DNA from: Owenia fusiformis | Lineage: Eukaryota; Annelida; Polychaeta; Sabellida; Oweniidae | DNA length: 64,000 bases | Direction: 5' to 3' | Assembly (NCBI GenBank): GCA_903813345.2 | Contig: CAIIXF020000001.1 | Location: 59,752,270-59,816,269 of the forward strand | Shown: positions 38,101 to 47,100 of the stretch, one piece after another | Position numbering within the stretch: position 1 is the first letter of the stretch | Layout of the letters: the number at the start of each line of letters is the position of its first letter | Position numbers and translations under genes: made by a program | The notes under the pieces: generated by a model | Told to the model about the DNA's origin: nothing | Database searches by the model: none | The model's input: only the letters and a program-made list of their open reading frames with translations

Positions 38101-41100
38101 TGGACACACTGCCATTAATTGTATACTTAGAATACTATTGAGTCTGATGTCAGCTTATTGGTAATACTGTAAGACAAGAAGAAATTACTAGTCAGTCCTC
38201 ATACGTACAAGTAATATCAACCTATTTTGATTTGATGTGACTGGTTCTCATTTCATTGAATTATTGATGTGGCTGATTTCCTTTTCAATCAGTTATTGAT
38301 ATGACTGAATCTCATATCATTGAGTTATTGATGTGACTGATTCCCATTTCATTGAGTTATTGATGTGACTAGTTCCCATATCACTTAGCTAATGATGTGA
38401 CTGATTCCCATTTCAGTGAGTTGTTGTGTAAAGCGAACATGTTGGTGCTTTACCACCAGGGGGCTCTGTACTGTGGGGCAAGAAGAGCTTGTTGTCGTTT
38501 TAGAGTCACAGCCTAATGAGACTAAACTCCCAAAAGACATATTTGCTTACATCAACACTATGTATGAAAATGCAAGTAAAGGTAAAACTTCTTTTTTGGT
38601 GTTTTAAATGCATGTTAAAAATTGTAAAAATATTAAGAATAGGGAAATTTCACTTCAGATTTTTTTTCAAGAAAAGTGAATGAATGATTATTCTCTGTAT
38701 TTTACTGTCAGTCAAGATTAGGAAAAAAACATAAAAACATTAAAATATTATTCATGGTTTAGTCATAATTCCCTCTTAAAAGGATTCTTTCAACCAGCAA
38801 TGTACAATTATTCACAGTAAACAATCAGACCTGACCAAATCAAAAATAATTTTTAATTTTTAGGAAACACCGTGAGTTTCCTTGACAACACACTATTCAC
38901 AGAACCATTCCTAGACAGCCGAGATCACGCTGGCTTCATCTACATCAGACCAACCTTCCAGTGTCTCAACAAGCTGATTCTTCCTCAGCAGCCATATCTC
39001 TTTGCTCTCCTCATCCAGAAGTGGGAAACACCTTGGGCAAAGGTGTTCCCTCTTAGACTTATGTTGAGACTTGGGGCAGAATACAGATGTGAGTTGATAT
39101 ATTTTATGTATATATTTATTTTTATTTATTTAGAACTGTGTATATTAAATGGATCTAGTGTATAAAGAATTGAGATGATTTGATAGTTTTGGTAAAAATT
39201 GTCACTAGTTTTCAATAGTTTTGTTATCCTTATGTCCATTTTCTCAGAACAACAGTTCTAACTCTATTTCAGGATAATCATTCAATTTGTGTATGGCAAA
39301 ATTTTATTTCTGCATCTTAAACTTTATTTTCTTCTCAAATTGGAGTTCTTTTTTCAGAAAACAAAAATTTGGATTCTAAGGAAAACATTGGCATGATTCT
39401 TATAAGGATTACTTCCACCATTTTGCATTCATTATCCATTTTAATTTCCTTAACTTTTATGTCAATAAATTATATTTAATTTACATCTTATGTTTCATGT
39501 AATGTATATATTTGATTAATATTTGTTTATACAGACTACCCATGTCCTCTGATCAGTGTGCGTCACCGCAAGCCTGTGTTCGGGGAGATCGGGCACACCA
39601 TAATGAACCTACTTGCAGACTTCAGGAACTTTCAATACATGCTTCCGAAGGTAAAGGGTGTCACAATACACATGGAGAACAAACGAACATTCATCAACTT
39701 CCCAAGGAATAGATATGATGAGGTAGATATACCCAAATGCTTCTGGAATCATAAATTCTGTACTTTTTTGTGACATGAATTCAATTGAATAGGCAGTACT
39801 TGTTTACACCTTTCTAAGTATACATGGTAGAATTATTTTAAACTTTATGATTAACCATGCTAAAATCTTGTTTCATATTGGATTGATTTGGAAATAAAGA
39901 TAAAATTATGTTTTGAAAATTATTCTTAGTTTTGGAAAACATCTTAGTTTGGAGGAAATTTGGGCTGCAAAAACATATTTAAAAATTATATCCCCTGAAT
40001 TTGGAAAATTAAGCATAATTTCTTCATGTTTTTTAGATAATGAAGATAGTCAGTAACAGTAATGACCATGTAATGGCACTGGCTGGCAACTTCAGCCTCG
40101 ACGCTGACTCCCATCTGGTCTGCCTCCAGACAGATGAAGGAAACTACCAGACTCAGGCCATTAATATACAGAATAAACCACGCAAAGTCACTGGTGCTAG
40201 TTTTGTGGTGTTTAATGGTGCTCTGAAATCAGCATCTGGATTGACCGCCAAGTCGAGCATTGTGGAGGATGGTTTGATGGTTCAGATCAGTAGCGATCTT
40301 ATGATAGCTATGAAGCATAACCTTAGGGAAATGCAGGACTATACCATAGGATGTGGGGCTATAGGGGCACAGGAGCCTGAGGAGATTGTTATGTTACAGT
40401 GGGTGGAGGATGACAAACAGGTCAACATTGGGTAAGAATGAGATAAAACTGGATTTGGCCTACAACTATGAACACAGATTTGCTTATCAAAAATGATATC
40501 TAGGTCATATTACGAATGAGTCAACGCAGATTTGCTTATCAAAAATGATATCTAGGTCATATTACGAATGAGTCAACACGATTTGCTTATCAAAAATGAT
40601 ATCTAGGTCATATTACGAATGAGTCAACACAGATTTGCATATCAAAAAATGATATCTAGGTCATATTATGAATGAGTCAACACAGATTTGCATATCAAAA
40701 ATGATATCTAGGTCATATTACAAATGAGTCGACACAGATTTGCATATCAAAAATGATATCTAGGTCATATTACAAATGAGTCATTTTTAAAAAAAATTAT
40801 TGGTCCTCTGATTTATTATGAGAAAAGTAAGGATGATTTACCACTTTCTTGTCAACATAAAACACATCACTTGTGAATGATCTAACTAATCTATACACTG
40901 TACATTGTACATGCATGTTTATTATTGATTTATTCATATTTCTTCAAAAAGATGTGTTGTTAGAGAGTTTCCTGTTCCTTTTCAGTGTGAAGAGTTCTGT
41001 AGACAACATGTCCCTAGACGGTGTAGAGAGTCTTCATATACATAACAGTACAGATTATGTAGGTGATGGCAAGACAATACGCTGGACTGAGGTATTTTTC

Positions 41101-41421
41101 CTGAAGAATGAGGAGTCGGGTGGACATAGGGGGGAGCCAGTAGACTTAAGTAGACTAGCAGAGACCCTGGCATCAGCCACCTGCCTTGCCCTGGCCCCCT
41201 ATCTGAGCAAACTAAAGGAAGCAGGCATGACTAAGTTAGCGCTCAGAGCTACTATTGATAATGATAATGTTGGATATGAAGCAGGTTCTAATGGTGAGAA
41301 AATGCAGACTACATATATGAATGCTTTAGATAATGAGTTGATTCCAGTCATACACAATGCTGGTTCTCAGAGTCAGGATGGACCAGTCAGTTTGGAGTTG
41401 GTCTTCTATGTTTTAGATTAG
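26130..41421 (+). CDS. ZFYVE9: FYVE-domain endosomal adaptor, SARA/endofin orthologue (14 coding exons)
   Basis: Coding exons: 26,130-26,187; 28,913-31,516; 31,721-31,890; 33,642-33,741; 34,341-34,538; 35,205-35,360; 35,655-35,768; 37,178-37,231; 37,861-37,932; 38,417-38,581; 38,864-39,088; 39,535-39,722; 40,037-40,431; 40,986-41,421. Total 4,935 bp, 1,644 aa, all junctions in phase. In order: a short conserved N terminus ([15 protein letters not shown]), a long Ser/Thr/Pro/Asn-rich disordered region, a FYVE finger (about 911-977), a SMAD-binding segment (about 990-1,040), a PP1-type motif KQVMF (1,052-1,056) and the C-terminal domain shared by SARA and endofin (about 1,150-1,644). The family sits on PI3P-positive early endosomes and presents SMADs to TGF-beta/BMP receptors. 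I read it as the single invertebrate counterpart of ZFYVE9 and ZFYVE16; which paralogue name fits better is not resolvable. The exon 7 donor is uncertain (35,769 or 35,778, both in phase). Confidence 0.95.
26228..27979. mobile_element. 1.75-kb non-autonomous DNA transposon in ZFYVE intron 1
   Basis: The left end TACAGTAAAATTTTAAATGT (26,228) is mirrored exactly at 27,959-27,979, and the match extends a further dozen bases inward (GGAAC.TGTA) with one or two changes. TA flanks fit a Tc1/mariner-pogo type insertion. The interior contains several AGTCCGCGACT words (27,130-27,320) but no transposase. A 141-codon minus-strand frame (27,348-26,923) lies inside and shows no family match. Confidence 0.75.
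28014..28565. mobile_element. 0.55-kb foldback element, larger relative of the 51-bp palindrome
   Basis: The ends read TTATCCCATGCTAGGACTGT and the complement of TTATCCCGTGCCAGGATTAT. The arms (about 28,014-28,215 and 28,365-28,565) share GAGACRTTCTC, GCAAAAGATTGAG, TTGAAGTA and a segment around TGGGTTTATCGGCAGAAC. It belongs to the same family as the micro-element at 10,915-10,965. No clear target duplication remains. Confidence 0.88.
28913..31516 (+). CDS. ZFYVE9: ZFYVE large second coding exon (disordered region)
   Basis: One open exon of 2,604 bp (phase 1 to phase 1) encodes about residues 20-887. It starts [17 protein letters not shown], directly continuing exon 1. It is rich in Ser, Thr, Asn, Gln and Pro with no folded domain visible. 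Acidic patches occur around residues 400-430 ([14 protein letters not shown]). A basic [13 protein letters not shown] motif near the end could be a nuclear-localisation or phosphorylation site (inference). A long unstructured N-terminal half is typical of SARA and endofin. Confidence 0.93.
31721..33741 (+). CDS. ZFYVE9: FYVE zinc-finger exons 3 and 4 of ZFYVE
   Basis: Exon 3 (31,721-31,890) and exon 4 (33,642-33,741) together encode the finger. The PI3P-binding signature is complete: WIPD (W914-D917), [11 protein letters not shown] (934-944) and RVC (966-968). Eight zinc ligands are present, namely C923/C926, C939/C942, C947/C950 and C968/C971. The intron falls right after RACGK. The 3' end of exon 4 and its donor are copied into a downstream minisatellite (33,719-34,117). 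Confidence 0.95.
31951..32776. mobile_element. Pogo/Tigger-like MITE (CAGTAGAACCTG ends) in ZFYVE intron
   Basis: It begins TACAGTAGAACCTGCTAAGT and ends with ACTTAAACAGGTTCTACTGTA, flanked by TA. Both ends repeat the word AAGTGGAAC(ACC/GC) in tandem, and the internal sequence is non-coding. CAGTAGAACC-type ends are characteristic of pogo/Tigger elements, so the assignment is fairly safe. It lies between the two FYVE exons. Confidence 0.85.
33719..34117 (+). repeat. 57-bp minisatellite built from the FYVE exon 3' end and its splice donor (7 copies)
   Basis: Copies start at 33,719, 33,776, 33,833, 33,890, 33,947, 34,004 and 34,061, an exact 57-bp period. The first 23 bp (GTGTCATACAACCATCAATA plus AAG) are the coding end of exon 4. 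The rest is intron beginning GGTACACATTAAGAGC. Every copy therefore repeats the AAAG/GTACAC donor. In the FYVE frame a stop (TAA) follows three codons after the first donor, so only the first donor keeps the protein open. Confidence 0.93.
34341..34538 (+). CDS. ZFYVE9: SMAD-binding-domain exon of ZFYVE
   Basis: The exon encodes [20 protein letters not shown], then [18 protein letters not shown] and PPPTVMVP. The order (EYCSTIPP coil, QAQA helix, PTVMVP strand) is that of the SARA SMAD-binding domain that wraps the MH2 domain of SMAD2/3. Endofin keeps a similar stretch. The conservation suggests SMAD binding is retained; this is inference from homology. Confidence 0.9.
34760..35060 (+). repeat. 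Two-copy tandem duplication of about 150 bp in ZFYVE intron
   Basis: TTTTAAAACAATTTTTRTKT, ATTGGATGAAAATTG, CAAATAAGAGCAATTT and GTCACTC/GTCACCC recur once about 150 bp apart. The frame at 34,851-35,048 is a reading of this duplicated intronic sequence. Confidence 0.75.
35655..35800 (+). other. ZFYVE9: Possible alternative terminal exon of ZFYVE (in-frame stop at 35,798-35,800)
   Basis: If neither donor (35,769 or 35,778) is used, the exon 7 frame continues for about ten codons to a TAA. The product would keep the FYVE finger, the SMAD-binding segment and the RVxF motif but lose the whole C-terminal domain. An AATAAA occurs at about 36,465 in the following intron (within TCAAATAAATCC). This is only a sequence-level possibility. 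Confidence 0.35.
37257..37337. mobile_element. 81-bp miniature element with TACAGGGTG / TACCCTGTA ends
   Basis: A short insertion-like unit begins TACAGGGTGTCCAGTAAGTC and ends GATACCCTGTA, 25 bp after a ZFYVE splice donor. Its interior is not a long palindrome. It resembles the ends of the window's larger TACAGGGTG elements. Confidence 0.5.
38234..38425 (+). repeat. 32-bp minisatellite whose last unit contains the ZFYVE exon 10 splice acceptor
   Basis: Six contiguous 32-bp units of the type GATGTGACTGATTCCCATTT-CATTGAGTTATT run from 38,234. The sixth (38,394-38,425) differs from the fourth at two positions only. One change, T to G, makes CATTTCAG and thus the acceptor AG at 38,415-38,416. 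The last 9 bp of the unit are the first coding bases of exon 10. Confidence 0.9.
40440..40790 (+). repeat. 52-bp minisatellite directly after a ZFYVE splice donor
   Basis: About six copies of a unit containing CAGATTTGCWTATCAAAAAT, GATATCTAGGTCATATTAC and RAATGAGTC, at a 51-52-bp spacing. The array begins about 40 bp after the exon 13 donor (40,432). Short similarities between the unit (AGGTCA..ATT..AATGAG) and the exon/intron junction are suggestive, but too short to prove that the junction seeded the array. Confidence 0.85.
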
Positions 41422-41809
41422 CAATAATACATTCTTTATGATACATTGAAATGTACATATATTTAAAGGACAAACACTCCCCATCATAAGTTTGGAAACT
41501 CCTTCCCCATTGTGTCATTATTACTACATTAGTAGTACTTTACAGTTAACATTTTTTATCTCCAAAACAGTCATTGATTAAATTTCTTTAGCGGAGTTCA
41601 AAGAAAGGTGTCAAACTTTTTGAGGGGAGTGTTGACTGAGTACTATATAGTACAGTATATATAGTTTAGGCCGATTGAGCCATTATGTTCTTGTAAATTC
41701 TAAATTATATAATCTTATTTTGCATTTTTAATTGTAATTATTGAGTTGTTTGCAATTGAATTAAGTTTATTACTAGATTTAATTTATTACAGTTAAGTCA
41801 TTCATGCTT

Positions 41810-41896
41810 GTACAAGGGGTGATCAATAAATAAAGGACGCTTATAAAAAGTATCTGTGTAAAAAAGCGTCCATTACTTATTGATCACCCCTCGTAC
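41810..41896. mobile_element. 87-bp mariner-type hairpin MITE 3' of ZFYVE
   Basis: The left arm GTACAAGGGGTGATCAATAA and the right arm are near-perfect complements (about 30 bp each) around a 24-bp loop, with TA at both edges. AGGGGTGATCAATAA ends occur on mariner-related MITEs. The left arm carries AATAAATAAAG, the only AATAAA I see within 450 bp after the ZFYVE stop codon, so it may supply the polyadenylation signal. Confidence 0.85.
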
Positions 41897-42311
41897 AATT
41901 CAATTAGCATAGAGATAGCAGATTGTAGCATTTTTGCCACATACAAACATGTCCTGTGTTATATGAAAGTTATTCTTTGCATGAACACAACTTTTTCTCA
42001 ATTCTAATTCTTGTTTTTACATTAATGAAGATTGGAAAATATTCAGTAGTATGCTTATTATATTGTACTGTTATTCTCAAGGTAATCACATTTTTGTTTC
42101 CATGTGTTGTGTTCATCCAAATCCCTATGGTAAACCTCTCACATTACTATGACTATGGAATGATATTTTTGTCAACGATATTTTTCTCATTGTTTCTTCA
42201 GAAATGAAACAGTCAAATCAATCAGAGTACATAAATTAATGACACCTGTATAACCTGCTCATTTTTAAAACTACCATTATTCCACATGTATGTTCTCATA
42301 CTTGTTCTAAA

Positions 42312-43070
42312 GTACAGTGTGACCCAAAAATGTTACCCTCGAATTTTGGAGTAACTTTCTTAATTTTTCCGTATAAATGGAAAAACAGATGGCATCATGG
42401 GTGTTGGTAGGGCTAGAATACATGTAAATGTGTTGCCAGTGCCACTTAATTTATTGATTTAAGAAGTAATTCCATTTGGATCAACTTATAACACCATTGG
42501 AATGTAACTGTATGATCTTATTGACATGTGGATTGTGATTTTACATTAAAATTGTGATCCTTGTAAGAGTAAATGAAGTTTTATAGGTGTTTCAACATTC
42601 TGTCAATGGGGATTTAGCCCATCGCTTTTTAGACAACTAGAAAATCATTAGAATTTGAATAAAGGTAAATAAAGGTGCAAATCAAAGTTGTTTTAATAGA
42701 AAATTACACACAGAATAAAAATATGCCATCAAATAGAAGAAAATAATAGTCATTAATGGTTAAAAATGCAGATCTCCTAAAATCTTATTAAAAACGAGAC
42801 TTTAACGAAATTTCAAAGCTATATGGAAAAAGCACCATTATGAAGGAATCTTCATGAAAAGTACTGACACAAATAATGGCTAAGACTGAAATCCCAATTT
42901 TAGAAAATTTACTTGGATTTCATGTGAAAGCTTAAATGACAGTAAAAATCAAAATCATAGATGTACATTGTACAGCACTGATTTTGTCAAACACTATCTA
43001 CTCAAGAAATCACAAAGATTTCATTATATTGGAGAAATTTGATTCTAATGTTTTTGGGTCATCCTTTACA
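42312..43070. mobile_element. Degenerate inverted-repeat element (GTGACCCAAAAATGTTA ends)
   Basis: The left end ACAGTGTGACCCAAAAATGT and the complement of the right end (GGATGACCCAAAAACATTA) match over about 20 bp, followed by weaker similarity (GAATTTTGGAG versus CAAATTTCTCC). No coding content was seen. It is probably an old relative of the TACAGGGTGACCC elements. Confidence 0.5.
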
Positions 43071-43485
43071 TGAGCATTTGAATATTCAAATAGGTGTCAA
43101 ACTAGTGTATTTTTTCCTCATATACTTGTATTGATGTACTAGTATCACAAAGTGAAGACATATTCACTGTTGAATAATATTATAGTAACTATTATTGTAT
43201 ATTATTGATTATCAATCCTAAACAAGATGAATATTATTATAAAAAATATTATTGTGTTCTTTTTCCAAGACTGATAGAGAATTAGATAGAATTGAACATT
43301 TTGGACCATTTCTGTGATTTGTCTTGTTACCTATAATGCATATGATCATGCTCATTAAATGCTGGTGGAGTAATTTTATATTAAAATCAAAAATCTGACA
43401 ACAAACTGATATGATGATATTATATGATGATATTATATTTCATTCTATGATTTCTTGAACATAAATGATACGTTTGACACGTTCA

Positions 43486-44004
43486 TCACGCCTAACCATC
43501 GACAACGTACAGTGGCAAAACACGCCGTCGTACACTTTAGATGTACGGTGTCACTGTTAAAATTATTTGAAGCAAAGACAATGATGTAGATTTGATGTAG
43601 GTTTTGAAAAAATATCTGAGCAATACATTAAGGATTTCAAGTTTGATTTCGTGTGTAATCGTTTGGGTTATTCTCATAAAAATATTCGACAATCTAAGAC
43701 AACACGGGAGGAAATGATCAAAGGAAATGTGTAAAAAACAACATTTTCCAACTGACCAATTAAATGGGTAGATTGACTGCGAAAAAAAGAGCACGGTTCG
43801 AAATCTTTTAACGTTATTAGAGAATTAAATGGCTTCTCAAACGAATACACACAAAATCAAACATGAAATATGTATTCCTCAGATTATATTTTAAAACCTA
43901 CATCATAGTCTTGCTTCAAATCGGTTAAATAAATAATGACGGCGTACATCTAAAGTGTACGACGGTATATTTTGTCACTGTACGTTGTCGATGGTTAGGC
44001 ATGA
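43486..44004. mobile_element. MITE with about 100-bp inverted arms, just 3' of the astacin gene
   Basis: The left arm GCCTAACCATCGACAACGTA (about 43,489) is matched by its complement at about 43,980-44,000. The arms share GTACACTTTAGATGTAC (itself palindromic) and TTGAAGCAA/TTGCTTCAA plus CTACATCA-type blocks. The frames over 43,537-43,794 belong to it. Confidence 0.88.
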
Positions 44005-44129
44005 CTTTCAAAAGTAATGTTCATCCCCATCCCGACATCCATATATCAGGGGATATTACTCGTTAAAGGCACAATGGAACGAAGTATTTGAATATTAAAC
44101 ACTGAACTACGAGATGAAACTTCAAAACA

Positions 44130-44135
44130 TTTATT
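44130..44135 (-). terminator. Polyadenylation signal AATAAA of the astacin gene
   Basis: On the minus strand GAAAATAAATG lies 15 bp after the astacin stop codon (44,152-44,150). It is the nearest canonical AATAAA and implies a very short 3' UTR. Cleavage position not determined. Confidence 0.5.
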
Positions 44136-44149
44136 TTCACTGGGTGTAA

Positions 44150-47100
44150 TCAGACGCATGTTGCAAGTATATCTGCACTGGGGACCCAAGCTGTGCTATT
44201 CCAGGCTAACCACACTCTGTCCGGGTCAAGTCGTATATCCTCAGGGTAGTTCTCATTGCCAGTGATGTACAGCCACCCAGTTCTACTGCCCAGCGTACCT
44301 CCAATCATCCAAAAGTTGGTGTGGTCGTCCCACTATATAAATGATTGTATATTGGTTAATAGATTCACTTAGTAATTGTTTCACATAATGTATATTGTGC
44401 ACGATTGTGTTTGATGTGTCCGTAGTCTCGTGACATAATGGAAGTTTCCCACATCACGAACCACACGGCTGTGTGGTTCGTGGAAGAGAAATATGTTCGA
44501 GAGAGCGGAAATGGTGGTTCGCGACTAAATTAAAGAATCAACATTTCATTATGAGAACCGTATTTCGGGTGGAAGTACCGTAGTTCGCGAGGTCGGAACT
44601 GATGATTGCGTTAGTGGAAGTCCAGGAGGTCTGAACATTGGGAAATAGAAAATATGGAATACGTAATATGAATTTGGAATTACGGAATACTACCACCCAA
44701 CTCTTACCAACACGTAATACAGATATTCTCCAGTTGTTGGATGTTGGTAGGTCGGCCTTTTTTGGAGGAGTGAGTTGAGTCGACGATACTCGCCCACACG
44801 GGGTTGCACCAGGTCGTTTGTACCTGTTAGCATCACTGTTTCACACGGGGCCCTTCCTGTAAACCTTATGCACTGAATTATCAAAGAAAATATGAAATTG
44901 GCTGGTTTTGGAAAACTTTGGCTGTACCAAATTAAAAGTGACAGTTGAACGCGCGAGGTAAGGTCTGATTTAACCAGACATATAAATTTTCAATTTATTC
45001 CTGAATGACTTACCCGATACTATTGGCTATAAAAATGACTGTCCATCTATTGGAAAAGAAATTATTAACATGCTTATGTACGCTGATGATATTGTTTTAT
45101 TCTCGACTTCTAAACATGGATTACAAAGATCTTTAGATTCCTTAAAAGAATATTGTGACAGGTGGAAACTTAATATCAACATAAATAAGACCAAAATAAT
45201 TAAATTCCAAAAAACGGGCATCTCTGCACTGACTATTTCTCATATGGTAGACTCCAAGTTCAATGTGTACAAGAATACAAGTACCTTGGTGTGATATTTC
45301 GAGCATCAGGCAGCTTTATATCAGCTCAAACACACCTACATGAAAAAGCTAGTAAGGCAATTTTTAAACTTAAAAGATGCCTTCAACAGAGTGATATAAA
45401 ACCACAGCTTGGGCTTAAACTGTTTGATCAAATGATAAAACCAATTTGTCTATATGGGGCTGAAATATGGGCCCCTTTCAATCTTAACAAAGTATCCAGT
45501 TCAAACCTAGAAGAAGCATACTTAAACCAAAACAAATTCCCCTCAGAAAAATTAAACATATCCTTTTCCAAATTCCTACTTGGAGTTGGTAGAAAGGCCA
45601 CTAATATGGCTGTTTATGGGGAACTTGGAAGATATCCACTATTTATAGGTATATTTGGCCAAATTCTCAACTTTTTACATCACATTAAAGATACAAAAAA
45701 TGTTCTAATCAAGGCAACTTTTGACTGCTTCAAAGAACTAGAAGAAAACTCATAGGTTTCAAACGTAAACAAAATAATTTGCTCTATTAATGAAAATTGC
45801 TCTGAATCTGTGGATTCTACAATTGATACCTTAAGATGTACATCATTACTTCAACTAAAATTTGACAGGTACTGGAAGAATAAATTAAACACTGACACTA
45901 GGAAAAATGATAACGGCAATAAACTACGAACCTACAGAACCCTCAAGAAAGATTTTAAATATGAACATTATTTAAATATAATCGACAGACTTGATATGCG
46001 AAGAAACTTAACACGTTTGAGAATAAGTGCTCACAACCTCCAAATTGAGCAAGGGAGATATACAAAACCAAAGAAAAACCCAATTGAAGAAAGACTGTGT
46101 GTCCATTGCAATATTATTGATGATGAAGAACATTTTATGATGAAGTGTAAAAAATATCAAAATGAAAGATTATTACTTCAAACTGAATTGTCTGATACGG
46201 CAAAAGCACAAACAAATCAATTTATATACCTCTTAACTTGTATAAATCAAGATTGCATCAAAATATATTAGTGATGCCTTCCGAATTTTAGAAAGCAATA
46301 CTTAATTTAGAAAGGCTAATTCCTGCTGCGCAAAAAAAGCATTTTGTAGTAATACATACAGGGTGACCCAAAAAAATGCAACCCTCCATTTCTTCAATAT
46401 TTTTCTTAAATGGAGGTGAATTGCTCTGAAATTTGGCACACACGGATTTCATTCAATGTGGGATCCTCTGGCAAAGTTTAAATAATCAGAGTCTTATATT
46501 GATAGAGTTAAGGTCGTTCCAAAATATGCTCCAAATGTCGTCCATTTCCAATGTTAGGTTTTCGGAAGAATCACATTCCCTTCTTTCTGAACATGTAAAC
46601 TCAAGAAATAATGTGTTCTGGGATCACAAATTCAAGATGAAGTGCTTCAAAGGCCCCTTCATTCTGTTAAATGCACAGCTTGGGCTGCCAATTTCCAAAC
46701 ATAAAATCATCAGCCCCTTTTGGTTTGAGGTTGATAATGGCAACACTGTTACTGTTAACACACAGCGCAATATTGGCATTCCCAGGAAGTTCTAGGCAGT
46801 TCTAGAATGACATACAGGCTTCAATAGACAAGAACAGTGATTCTAGAAGGATGGGGCTACTCCTCACACTTCTTATGATAGCATAGCCTGGCTCACTAGT
46901 CATTTCTATGATGAGATTATCTCTCCTAGGATGGAGAATCCATGGTCATCCCACAGTCTTGATCTCAATGCCCCTGACTTCTATATATGGGGTTATTTAA
47001 AGGATAATGCGTATGAAAATAACCCTACTGCAATTGCAGAACTCCAACAAGCATTCCTGCAAAAATTTGAGCCATACCCATGGGGAAGAATGCATCCGTG

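Noticed and set aside
43537-43794. 85-codon minus-strand frame
   Set aside because: Entirely inside an inverted-repeat MITE.
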